Positions 1-7,246 of a stretch of DNA of 39,475 bases are shown here, one piece after another (within the stretch, counting starts at the first letter, position 1; each line of letters starts with the position of its first letter). The notes below the pieces were generated by a model. The model was not told where the DNA came from. It ran no database searches and saw only the letters and a list, made by a program, of their open reading frames with translations. The DNA comes from CAYTLW01 sp964438735. Lineage in GTDB: Bacteria > Myxococcota_A > UBA9042. The position numbers and the translations under genes are program-made. The stretch lies in NCBI GenBank assembly GCA_964438735.1, contig CAYTLW010000065.1, positions 1 to 39,475 on the forward strand. Reading direction: 5' to 3'.

Positions 1-16
1 GCGGCACATGGCTTGG

Positions 17-56
17 ACGCCAAACTGGGGAAGTACTTCGGGACCGTCGAACTAGC
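17..56 (-). repeat. Copy of the 40-bp sequence found upstream of the rve transposase
   Basis: Bases 17-56 match the reverse complement of 37317-37356 at 36 of 40 positions by direct reading. The first 20 bases and the last 13 are identical, and the four mismatches lie in the middle. The other copy sits 71 bp ahead of the rve transposase at 37428, so this one may be the end of a second element lying off the left edge and reading leftward. The TAG stop of the phospholipase D gene (54-52) lies inside the repeat. Similarity ends at the GCTAG boundary on the gene side. Confidence 0.7.
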
Positions 57-1353
57 GCGAGATTCGCGGCGGCGGGTAGTCGCCTTTCAGCTTGACCACT
101 GCGGCGCCGTCGTTGTCCCACAAGCGCTCGAAGATGCGATCCAGCGTCGCTGCGAAACCGCGCCCGTCGACCAGGACACCCACGTTGCGGCTCTGGTGAA
201 AGTAAACCCAACTCCAGTTGCTGGTGCCGAGCCAGGACATGTGGCCGTCGACCACCAGGTACTTGGCGTGGATGACGCGGGCGAAGGGGATGAAGCCGCT
301 GGCTGCCTCGGGGACCTTCAGCATCTTCACCGTCACGCCTTTGTAGCGCTGGAGGGTGCGTGCGTCCTCGATGCGAGAGCGCCGCTGCATCCAGTGCGAG
401 AGCAGGATCTGCACCTTGACCCCCCGTTCGCCGGCGCGGCGCAGGGCGTTCTGCAGCCTGGCGATGTCGCGGCCGGCCTTGTCGCGCAGGTGCAGCGAGA
501 GCAGCTGTACGCGGACGCGGTCTCGGGCGTTGTCGATGAGGCGGATCAGTTCGGGCAGATCCCAGGGCGTCCGGGCTGGCAACCATCGACGTGGACTGGC
601 CACCACGGTGGCGCGCACCGGGTGCCGGCCAAATCGCATGGTGGCGGTGACCTCGTAGGGCGCGGCCACGGGCATGGCTGCCGAGCGTGGACTGCCGCCC
701 GCCAAGGCCCAATCAGCGCTGAAGATGGTGCCCAACGCGGTCACCAAGGCGCGCGAGCGTACCCGCACTCCGAGTTCGTGGATATGTTCCAGTGATCGCC
801 AGTCGAAGTTCTGGCTGCCGATCCAGGCCTCGCGGTGGTCGACCAGGAAGTACTTGGCGTGCAGGATGCCGCCGAGGGTGCGTTTGGTCTTCCAACGACG
901 CACGGCGATGCCCTTGTGGGCGGCCAGGCGGTCGACGGTCTTGGGATAGGTGGCGCAGAGCCTGGCCTCGACCAGGAAGCGCACCTGCACGCCGCGCTTC
1001 GCCGCCGCCTCGATGGCCTGCAGCACCTTCTCCAGCCGGCTGTCGGGCTCGTTGGCGACGTAAAACTGCGCGATATCCAGCCGGTCGCGCGCCGCGCCGA
1101 TCATCGCCAGCCAGGTGCGCCACGCTTCGGCCGTCTGCGGATCACCCAGCTCCGTCTGCACCGGCGTCGTCTGGCCCAGCACCAGGGTCTCGGGCGACAG
1201 GCGCGCTGGCGGATCCGGCACCACTGGGGCAGCGGCGCAGCCCAGGCTCGAGAGCGAACCCCACCCGACCAGCAGGCCCGACATGACCAGCAGCCGGAAG
1301 CCACCACCGTGCCGTACCGCCCGGGAGGGTCGCGGGGGATGCCGAGGCGTCAT
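52..1353 (-). CDS. Phospholipase D-family lipoprotein
   Basis: A 433-residue exported protein with two phospholipase D catalytic motifs. The first HxKxxxxD is at H165/K167/D172 and is followed by IGSQN. The second is at H362/K364/D369 and is followed by LGTSN. Two HKD halves form one active site in cardiolipin synthases, phospholipases D and some nucleases, so the substrate cannot be named. The N-terminus has arginines, a hydrophobic stretch and a lipobox-like SSLGC at about C39, predicting a lipid-anchored envelope protein. Its ATG immediately follows the TGA of the exodeoxyribonuclease III gene, so the two are probably co-transcribed and translationally coupled. The stop codon lies in a repeat related to an IS-associated sequence, so the extreme C-terminus may have been altered by an insertion. 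Family assignment is firm and function is open. Confidence 0.9.
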   Translation of the reverse strand: MTPRHPPRPSRAVRHGGGFRLLVMSGLLVGWGSLSSLGCAAAPVVPDPPARLSPETLVLGQTTPVQTELGDPQTAEAWRTWLAMIGAARDRLDIAQFYVANEPDSRLEKVLQAIEAAAKRGVQVRFLVEARLCATYPKTVDRLAAHKGIAVRRWKTKRTLGGILHAKYFLVDHREAWIGSQNFDWRSLEHIHELGVRVRSRALVTALGTIFSADWALAGGSPRSAAMPVAAPYEVTATMRFGRHPVRATVVASPRRWLPARTPWDLPELIRLIDNARDRVRVQLLSLHLRDKAGRDIARLQNALRRAGERGVKVQILLSHWMQRRSRIEDARTLQRYKGVTVKMLKVPEAASGFIPFARVIHAKYLVVDGHMSWLGTSNWSWVYFHQSRNVGVLVDGRGFAATLDRIFERLWDNDGAAVVKLKGDYPPPRISR

Positions 1354-2124
1354 TCAGGCCAGCTCGATGCCCACAGGGGCGTGGTCTGAGGCCTTCAAAC
1401 CGTCGATCTTCTTGCGGAAGGGGCGGTCGATCCAGGCCGACTGTACGCGTTTATTCAACGACTTCGTCACCAGGTGATGGTCGATGCGCATCCCGTTGTT
1501 GAAGCGGAACGCCGCGCCGCGATAGTCCCAGAACGAGTACGTGCCCGGCTCGATATGGGGTTTGACCGCGTCCTGCAGCCCCCAGGCCAGCAGCGCATCC
1601 CAGCGCCGATGCTCTTCGGGATGGAACGAAGGCACATCGGCGAAACCTTCGGGATCGTAGATGTCTTCCGGATCGCGGGCGATGTTCAGGTCGCCTGTGA
1701 CGACCAACTCGCCGTCCGCAGAGCAGTTGTCATTCAGCCAGGCCAGCAAGGCGTCGTAGAAGCCCAGCTTGTAGGGGAACTTCGGCGAATCCACCTTCTG
1801 ACCCTGCGGGCAGTACAGATTGATGATGCGCACGCCAGCGACCGTCGCCGCAATCAGGCGTGACTGGCCTTCGTCGCCCTCGGGCAGCCCTCGGACCACG
1901 TCTTCCAACGGCAACTTGGACGCGATGAGCACGCCATTCCATTGCTTCTGGCCGTGGATGGCCACCTCGTAGCCGCGGCTGGTGAAGATCTCGGTCGGCA
2001 CGGCGTGGTCCTGCAGCTTCAGCTCCTGCAGGCAGAGCACGTCCGGCGAACGGTCTTCGAGGTAGCGCTCGACGTACTCCCGTCGCGCTTTGAGGGAGTT
2101 GACGTTCCAGGTGACGATCTTCAT
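1354..2124 (-). CDS. xth: Exodeoxyribonuclease III (AP endonuclease, ExoIII family)
   Basis: A 256-residue cytoplasmic DNA-repair enzyme that cleaves at abasic sites and removes nucleotides from 3' ends. All signature elements of the exonuclease-endonuclease-phosphatase fold are present: WNVNS with N7, LQELK with metal-binding E34, GDLNIA with D145 and N147, and the C-terminal SDHAPV with D247 and H248. Length matches the family (about 250-270). It is the first gene of a two-gene minus-strand unit; its TGA (1356-1354) is directly followed by the ATG of the phospholipase D lipoprotein. The 168-bp gap to the divergent phosphonate operon must hold promoters for both directions. Confidence 0.96.
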   Translation of the reverse strand: MKIVTWNVNSLKARREYVERYLEDRSPDVLCLQELKLQDHAVPTEIFTSRGYEVAIHGQKQWNGVLIASKLPLEDVVRGLPEGDEGQSRLIAATVAGVRIINLYCPQGQKVDSPKFPYKLGFYDALLAWLNDNCSADGELVVTGDLNIARDPEDIYDPEGFADVPSFHPEEHRRWDALLAWGLQDAVKPHIEPGTYSFWDYRGAAFRFNNGMRIDHHLVTKSLNKRVQSAWIDRPFRKKIDGLKASDHAPVGIELA

Positions 2125-2205
2125 GGCCGTGCCCGTGTGCTCAGGTGGTCGCTGCCGGGTGCGGCGGATGGTAGCGCAGGGGGTCTGTCAGGGCGAGTGC
2201 CGGAT

Positions 2206-2234
2206 CTGGCTGTGCGCACCTTCGCCACTATGCT
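2206..2234 (+). promoter_or_regulatory. Possible sigma-70-type promoter of the phosphonate operon
   Basis: CTGGCT (2206-2211), a 17-bp spacer and TATGCT (2229-2234) lie about 60 bp before the PEP mutase start. The -10 is good but the -35 matches consensus at only about half its positions, so this is tentative. Confidence 0.3.
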
Positions 2235-2239
2235 AAACA

Positions 2240-2269
2240 CCCGCCATGCGGCGACCCGCCATGCGGCGA
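2240..2269 (+). repeat. Perfect tandem duplication of a 15-bp unit in the operon leader
   Basis: The 15-mer CCCGCCATGCGGCGA occurs twice back to back (2240-2254 and 2255-2269), between the possible -10 and the PEP mutase start. Each unit carries an ATG. The first ATG (2246) opens a 16-codon frame that ends at the start codon of the next gene. Confidence 0.9.
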
Positions 2270-2296
2270 ACCTCTGCCGCCGGGGATCGACCATGA
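2246..2296 (+). CDS. Putative 16-codon upstream ORF (possible leader peptide)
   Basis: ATG at 2246 opens a short Arg-rich frame, MRRPAMRRTSAAGDRP, whose TGA (2294-2296) overlaps the ATG of the PEP mutase gene (2293) as ATGA. This geometry is typical of translational coupling. No clear ribosome binding site precedes the short frame, and short frames arise by chance in high-GC DNA, so this is only a candidate. Confidence 0.25.
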   Translation: MRRPAMRRTSAAGDRP

Positions 2297-3594
2297 AGAA
2301 GGTCTACGTCGGCATGAGCGCCGACCTCATCCATCACGGGCACCTGAACATCATCAAGGTCGCCAAGGGCTACGGCAGCGTCACCATCGGGCTGCTGACC
2401 GACGCGGCCATCGCCAGCTACAAACGCCTGCCGCACCTGCCCTTCGAGCAGCGCCGGTCCATCGTCGAGAACCTCAAGGGCGTCGACGAGGTGGTGGCCC
2501 AGGAGACCCTGGACTACGTGCCGAATCTGCGCCGCCTGCGGCCGGATTACGTGGTTCACGGCGACGACTGGCAGACCGGTGTGCAGCGCGCGACCCGTCA
2601 ACGGGTCATCGACGCGTTGGGCGAGTGGGGCGGCGAGCTGGTCGAGGTGCCCTATACGGCCGGCATCTCGTCGACGATTCTGAAGGCGCGCGTGGACGAC
2701 GTGGGCACCACGCCGGATATCCGCCTGCGCAAGCTGCGCCGGCTGCTGGATGCCAAACCCTTCGTGCGCATCATGGAGGCCCACAGCGGGCTGACCGGGC
2801 TGATCATCGAAAACACGCGCGTGGAAGTGGACCAGCGCAACGTCGAGTTCGACGGCATGTGGCTGAGCAGCCTCACGGACTCGGTCTCCAAGGGCAAACC
2901 GGATATCGAGTGCGTCGACCTGGCCTCCAGGGTGACCACGGTCAACGATGTGCTCGAGGTCACCACCAAACCCATCCTCTTCGACGCGGACACCGGCGGC
3001 ATCCCCGAGCACTTCGTCTACCGCGTGCGCACCCTGGAGCGCCTGGGCGTCTCCGGGGTCATCGTCGAGGACAAGGTCGGCCTCAAGAGGAACTCGCTCT
3101 TTGGCGCCGACGCCGGCCAGACCCAGGCCGCGCCGCACCTGTTCGCCAACAAACTCACCGCCGGCAAGAACGCGCAGGTGACCGACGAGTTCATGATCAT
3201 CGCCCGCATCGAGAGCCTCATTCTCGAACAGGGCATGGACGACGCGCTCCTGCGCGCAAAGACGTACATCGACGCCGGCGCCGACGGCATCATGATCCAC
3301 AGCAAGAAGTCCGACGGCGAGGAGATCCTGCGCTTCTGCGACCACTTCCGCGACTTCGAACGGGTCGTGCCGCTGGTGGTCGTGCCGACGTCCTACGCCC
3401 ACATCCCCGAGCAGCAGCTCAGCGACGCCGGCGTCAACATCATCATCTACGCCAACCACCTGCTGCGCAGCGCCTATCCCGCCATGGTGCGCACCGCGCA
3501 GACCATCCTGCGCCATGGTCGGGCCCAGGAGGCTGGCGACAACTGTGCCTCCATCAAGGACATCATCACCCTGATTCCGGGCAGCGCGATGTAG
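2293..3594 (+). CDS. aepX: Bifunctional nucleotidyltransferase / phosphoenolpyruvate phosphomutase
   Basis: A 433-residue fusion. Residues 1 to about 135 are a cytidylyltransferase-type domain, with HHGH at 14-17 (HxGH) and ISSTIL at 125-130. Residues about 150-433 are a PEP mutase, with DADTGG at 231-236, the diagnostic EDKVGLKRNS at 259-268, and ARIES near 304-308. PEP mutase isomerises phosphoenolpyruvate to phosphonopyruvate, the entry step of nearly all phosphonate biosynthesis. The attached nucleotidyltransferase is expected to activate the final phosphonate with CTP. ATG 2293 is chosen because the homology starts immediately there; a GGGG lies 7 bp upstream. The frame is open upstream to 1942 but that part shows no family match. 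First gene of a three-gene operon. The product of the nucleotidyltransferase is inferred. Confidence 0.93.
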   Translation: MKKVYVGMSADLIHHGHLNIIKVAKGYGSVTIGLLTDAAIASYKRLPHLPFEQRRSIVENLKGVDEVVAQETLDYVPNLRRLRPDYVVHGDDWQTGVQRATRQRVIDALGEWGGELVEVPYTAGISSTILKARVDDVGTTPDIRLRKLRRLLDAKPFVRIMEAHSGLTGLIIENTRVEVDQRNVEFDGMWLSSLTDSVSKGKPDIECVDLASRVTTVNDVLEVTTKPILFDADTGGIPEHFVYRVRTLERLGVSGVIVEDKVGLKRNSLFGADAGQTQAAPHLFANKLTAGKNAQVTDEFMIIARIESLILEQGMDDALLRAKTYIDAGADGIMIHSKKSDGEEILRFCDHFRDFERVVPLVVVPTSYAHIPEQQLSDAGVNIIIYANHLLRSAYPAMVRTAQTILRHGRAQEAGDNCASIKDIITLIPGSAM

Positions 3595-3602
3595 CCTGCA
3601 GC

Positions 3603-3608
3603 AGGAGG
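3603..3608 (+). promoter_or_regulatory. Strong ribosome binding site of phosphonopyruvate decarboxylase
   Basis: AGGAGG six bases before ATG 3615. It fixes the start of the decarboxylase, although the reading frame is open far upstream inside the PEP mutase gene. Confidence 0.85.
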
Positions 3609-3614
3609 ATCGCG

Positions 3615-4748
3615 ATGATCAATGCCGCCGAGTTCGTCGATCACCTGGACAGACGGGACGTGCGCTTCTTCGCCGGCGTGCCCGATTCCCTGCTCAAGGC
3701 CTTCTGCGCCTGCGTCGCCGACGTGGTGCCCGACGAGCGGCACCTGATCGCCGCCAACGAGGGCGGCGCCGTGGCACTGGCGGCCGGGCATCACCTGGCC
3801 ACCGGCGACATCGGGCTCGTCTACATGCAGAACTCCGGCCAGGGCAACGCGGTCAACCCGCTGCTCTCGCTGGCGGATCGGGCGGTCTACGGCATCGGCA
3901 TGTTGCTGCTGATCGGCTGGCGGGGCGAGCCCGGCGTCAAGGATGAGCCGCAGCACGTCAAGCAGGGGCGCGTGACGCTGCCGCTGCTGGAGACCATGGA
4001 GATTCCCTACCGCGTCCTGCCCGATGAGACCCAGCCGTGGACCGCGGTGCTCGACGAGACGTTGACCTGGATTCGCAACTATCGGGCCCCCGCCGCGCTG
4101 GTCGTGCGCAAGGGGACCTTCGCGCCGTGGACGCTGCAGCGACGGCCGCCGGCCAAAGTGGGGCTCAGTCGCGAGGCGGCCATCGTCGCCATCGCCTCGC
4201 GCCTGGACGACCGGGACCTGGTCGTGGCCACCACCGGCAAGACCTCGCGCGAGCTCTTCGAATACCGAGCCCGCCTGGGCGCCGGCCACCAGCGGGACTT
4301 CCTGACGGTGGGCTCCATGGGTCACGCCTCGCAGATCGCCCTGGCCATGGCGCTGGCGCGACCCGGGCGGCGGGTCATCTGTCTGGATGGCGACGGCGCG
4401 GCGCTCATGCATCTGGGCGGCCTGGCCATCATCGGCAGCACGGCGCCGGCCAACCTGCGACACGTGATCCTGAACAACGGCGCCCATGACTCGGTAGGTG
4501 GCCAACCGACCGCCGCCACGAGCATCGATCTGACCGGCGTGGCCAGCGCCTGTGGTTATCGATACAGCGCCTGCGCGGGCGACGGAGCGCACCTGGAGAG
4601 CATGTTGGGCGCATTCCTGCACGCTCCCGGGCCCGGTCTGCTCGAGGTGAAGGTGGACATCGGCGCCCGCGCGGACCTGGGCCGGCCGACCAGCTCTCCA
4701 GAAGCCAACAAGAAGGCCTTCATGTCCTTCGCCAGCGAAACCTCATGA
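3615..4748 (+). CDS. aepY: Phosphonopyruvate decarboxylase
   Basis: A 377-residue thiamine-diphosphate enzyme that converts phosphonopyruvate to phosphonoacetaldehyde and CO2, pulling the unfavourable PEP mutase reaction forward. Visible features: the N-terminal pyrimidine-binding half with the likely catalytic glutamate E49 in NEGGAVALAAG, MQNSGQGNAVNP near 71-82, and GSMGHASQIA near 233-242. The C-terminal thiamine-diphosphate motif runs from GDG (259-261) to NN (287-288), followed by HDSVGGQPT. Length matches the family (about 375-400), with both TPP-binding halves in one chain. It follows the PEP mutase gene by 20 bp and overlaps the next gene by 4 bp (ATGA), which fixes the order of steps. 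Confidence 0.94.
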   Translation: MINAAEFVDHLDRRDVRFFAGVPDSLLKAFCACVADVVPDERHLIAANEGGAVALAAGHHLATGDIGLVYMQNSGQGNAVNPLLSLADRAVYGIGMLLLIGWRGEPGVKDEPQHVKQGRVTLPLLETMEIPYRVLPDETQPWTAVLDETLTWIRNYRAPAALVVRKGTFAPWTLQRRPPAKVGLSREAAIVAIASRLDDRDLVVATTGKTSRELFEYRARLGAGHQRDFLTVGSMGHASQIALAMALARPGRRVICLDGDGAALMHLGGLAIIGSTAPANLRHVILNNGAHDSVGGQPTAATSIDLTGVASACGYRYSACAGDGAHLESMLGAFLHAPGPGLLEVKVDIGARADLGRPTSSPEANKKAFMSFASETS

Positions 4749-5881
4749 GCCAGCGGATCGTCTCGGGCAGTGGCTCGGCGCGCTCCCTGGGCGGGTATTG
4801 CGCCGAGTCGGGCGCCCGCTCCGTACTGGTGGTCAGCGGCAAGGGTGCCTACGCCCGTTCGGGTGCGGAGGCGCTGATCGATGAACAACTGGCCGGCGTG
4901 CCGCATCGTCGCTTCTGGCAGTTCGACAACAACCCCAAGCTGGTCGACGCCATACAGGGCAGGCAACTGGCCCTGGACATGGGCGCCGACCTGGTCGTGG
5001 CGGTGGGCGGTGGCAGCGCCCTGGACATGGCCAAGCTGATCGCCATCTTCGCGGTACACGACGGCGAGCTCGAGGACTTCGTGCTGGGCCGGCGCGTGTT
5101 GGCGACGCCCGCCCTGCCCTTGATGGCCATCCCCACCACCTGCGGCACGGGCTCGGAGTCGACGCACTTCGCGGTGGTCTACATCGACAAGACCAAGTAC
5201 TCCCTGGCCCACTACTCCATGAAGCCGTGGGTCGCCATGCTGGATCCGGACCTGCTCCAGGCCCTGCCGGCGTCGGTGGTGGCCGCCAGCGGCCTGGACG
5301 CGCTCAGCCAGGCGGCGGAGTCGTTCTGGTCGGTGCGATCCACCGAGGCCTCTCGCGGGTTCAGTCGACAGGCGATTCAGCTGCTTCTGCCCGCCCTGCA
5401 CGGTGCTGTTCATCGGCCTGATGGCGGCGATCGCGAGGCGCTGTTGAAGGCGGCCAATCTGGCCGGTCAAGCGATCGACATCGCACGTACAACTGCCGCC
5501 CACGCCGCCTCCTATCCCATGACCTCCCACTTCGGTGTGCCGCACGGTCACGCCGCGGCGCTCACCCTGCCCGGCTTCCTGGCCTTCAACGCGGAGGTCG
5601 ATGACCGGGACGTGCAGGACGACCGGGGCGTGGACCATGTGCGCGCGATCCTGGACGAACTCATCGCGCTCTTCGGCGCCGGCGACGCGGAAGAGGCGGC
5701 CCGTCGCTGCACCGAGTTGATCTCCGCTGTCGGTCTGCATTGCCGTCTGGCGCCGCTGGGCATCGACGCGGAGGGCATCGAACTCATCGTGGCCAATGGC
5801 TTCAACCCGCAACGGGTCAAGAACAACCCGCGCGTGGTGACCGAAGCGGCCCTACGGCGAATCCTGCACGCTATCGCTTGA
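4745..5881 (+). CDS. Iron-type alcohol dehydrogenase, probable phosphonoacetaldehyde reductase
   Basis: A 378-residue group III (iron-containing) dehydrogenase. It has the nucleotide-binding GGGSALDMAK at 88-97, PTTCGTGSES at 130-139, GLDALSQAAES at 183-193, and a histidine-rich metal region at about 253-269 ending in HGH. Q189 occupies the position where typical iron alcohol dehydrogenases have a metal-binding histidine. I recall SQA at this position in phosphonoacetaldehyde reductases of phosphonate clusters. Directly after a phosphonopyruvate decarboxylase (4-bp overlap), the expected reaction is phosphonoacetaldehyde plus NAD(P)H to 2-hydroxyethylphosphonate. No aminotransferase is present, so 2-aminoethylphosphonate is not the predicted product. 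Its last 30 bp overlap the convergent glycerophosphotransferase-like gene. Confidence 0.88.
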   Translation: MSQRIVSGSGSARSLGGYCAESGARSVLVVSGKGAYARSGAEALIDEQLAGVPHRRFWQFDNNPKLVDAIQGRQLALDMGADLVVAVGGGSALDMAKLIAIFAVHDGELEDFVLGRRVLATPALPLMAIPTTCGTGSESTHFAVVYIDKTKYSLAHYSMKPWVAMLDPDLLQALPASVVAASGLDALSQAAESFWSVRSTEASRGFSRQAIQLLLPALHGAVHRPDGGDREALLKAANLAGQAIDIARTTAAHAASYPMTSHFGVPHGHAAALTLPGFLAFNAEVDDRDVQDDRGVDHVRAILDELIALFGAGDAEEAARRCTELISAVGLHCRLAPLGIDAEGIELIVANGFNPQRVKNNPRVVTEAALRRILHAIA

Positions 5882-7084
5882 GTCGGGCTCGCCCCACAGA
5901 AGGACCCGCATCCGGTGGCTCGCGCCGGCATCCAGGTACTTGTGGAACTTGTGGCGCGCGGCCTGGAAGCGCTCCTGGTACTCGGGCTCCTGGAACCACT
6001 TTTCAGTGTCCAGCATCAGCTCGAGCACCTCGTCTTCACTGCGCGCGATGGGGCCGGGCACCCAGTCGTGGAAGTCGAAGTACATCTTGCGGGAGCGCGC
6101 GATGTAGTCTTCGAGATCATAGGGATAATAGATGACCGGCAGGTCGCGCAACATGTAGTCCACGGCGATGGAGGAGTAATCCGAGATGACCAGATCGGTC
6201 TCCACCAGCAGCTCCATGGTGTCCTCCACCTCGGCGCTCACATCGCGGATATTCGCCAGCCCTGCCGGCGGCTGGAAGCAGAAGTCGAAGCGATGCAGCT
6301 TGACCAGCAGGCACCAGTTTCGGGCGGCCAGCTCCTCCTGCATCTGTCGCAGCATGTCGTCGCTGAAGGGCGTCACCGGGTCGCCATGGTCGCGGAAGGT
6401 CGGCGCGTAGAGGATCACCCGGTCGTATTGCTCGAAGCGACGCTGCACCGGCCAGTCCTGCCGATCGCCGAGCAGGATGTCGTTGCGTGGGTAGCCGATG
6501 GTGATGACCCGCTCGTTGTCGAAGGCGCTCTTGAGCACCTCGCTGTCGATCTCGGCCAGGCCCAGGATGCAATGATGTGAGCTGAATTCGGCCCGCAGCA
6601 GGTGGTAGTGCAGCTTCTCGTACCAGCGGTTGAGCGGTCGATCGCGCAAGGCGTCCAGGCAGACGCGCTTGAGCGGGCTGCCATGCCACGTATGGGCGAC
6701 CTTGAAGCGGCCCAGGAAGATGCGCTCATAGCCGATGTCATGGCCGCCCACGCCGGCGGGCACGCTCTCGGTGACCAGCCACTCCGAACGCAGGATGCGC
6801 CAGAACGCGCCCAGAGAACGGCCCCAGTAGACCGGCTTGCCCTCGTCGCGCAGGCGCTCGTAGATGCGCCGCTCGTGGGTGATCCAGGCGAAGTCATCCA
6901 GCGGCCGGTCGCCCTTTTCGGCGGCCCGGCAGAGGTACATGAAGAGGTATTTCGGGCTGCCGCAGTAGCGCTTGCCGAGGCCGGCGCCGATGAGCGCTGT
7001 GCGCGGCCGCTTGGGCACGATCCACGACAGGCAGAAGAGCAGCCCGTTGGCGAATAATCCGGCGGCGATGGACAGCAGGTGCAC
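5852..7084 (-). CDS. CDP-glycerol glycerophosphotransferase-like enzyme (candidate phosphonate transferase)
   Basis: A 410-residue protein of the TagF/TagB glycerophosphotransferase family, which moves phosphoglycerol or phosphoribitol from a CDP carrier onto wall, lipid or glycan acceptors. Visible elements: an N-terminal hydrophobic segment (about 4-23), HTWHGSPLKR in the middle, YAPTFRDHGDP, and the C-terminal block ISDYSSIAVDYMLRDLPVIY with the YDLEDY motif and PGP. The start is GTG 7084, supported by GGGAGG five bases upstream. Gram-negatives do not make teichoic acid. Next to an operon that makes and CMP-activates a phosphonate, it is a good candidate to transfer the CMP-phosphonate to a surface polymer or lipid. 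That substrate is an inference; the family call is firm. Confidence 0.88.
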   Translation of the reverse strand: MHLLSIAAGLFANGLLFCLSWIVPKRPRTALIGAGLGKRYCGSPKYLFMYLCRAAEKGDRPLDDFAWITHERRIYERLRDEGKPVYWGRSLGAFWRILRSEWLVTESVPAGVGGHDIGYERIFLGRFKVAHTWHGSPLKRVCLDALRDRPLNRWYEKLHYHLLRAEFSSHHCILGLAEIDSEVLKSAFDNERVITIGYPRNDILLGDRQDWPVQRRFEQYDRVILYAPTFRDHGDPVTPFSDDMLRQMQEELAARNWCLLVKLHRFDFCFQPPAGLANIRDVSAEVEDTMELLVETDLVISDYSSIAVDYMLRDLPVIYYPYDLEDYIARSRKMYFDFHDWVPGPIARSEDEVLELMLDTEKWFQEPEYQERFQAARHKFHKYLDAGASHRMRVLLWGEPDSSDSVQDSP

Positions 7085-7246
7085 GTTCGCCTCCCGGGCG
7101 CGGCGTTGCCGCCCTTCTACACGTGGGGTCGGGGCAAGTCCAACGGTGGGCGTGACAAGTTCATGTCCGGCGCAATGGTGCGCCGCGGTGGTGCCTTGCG
7201 CCGGCGCCGGCGAATGAGGACCATGAGGTGCGCAGGAGGACTACCG

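Noticed and set aside
1942..2292. N-terminal extension of the PEP mutase reading frame
   Set aside because: The frame is open but antisense to exodeoxyribonuclease III, and the nucleotidyltransferase domain starts exactly at ATG 2293.
2233..3516. Long minus-strand open frame across the PEP mutase gene
   Set aside because: A shadow of the plus-strand gene: Val/Asp/Gln/Gly-rich with no motifs, as high-GC codon bias produces.
3474..5812. Long minus-strand frames under the decarboxylase and reductase genes
   Set aside because: The plus-strand frames show complete catalytic motifs; the minus-strand products have no recognisable domain.
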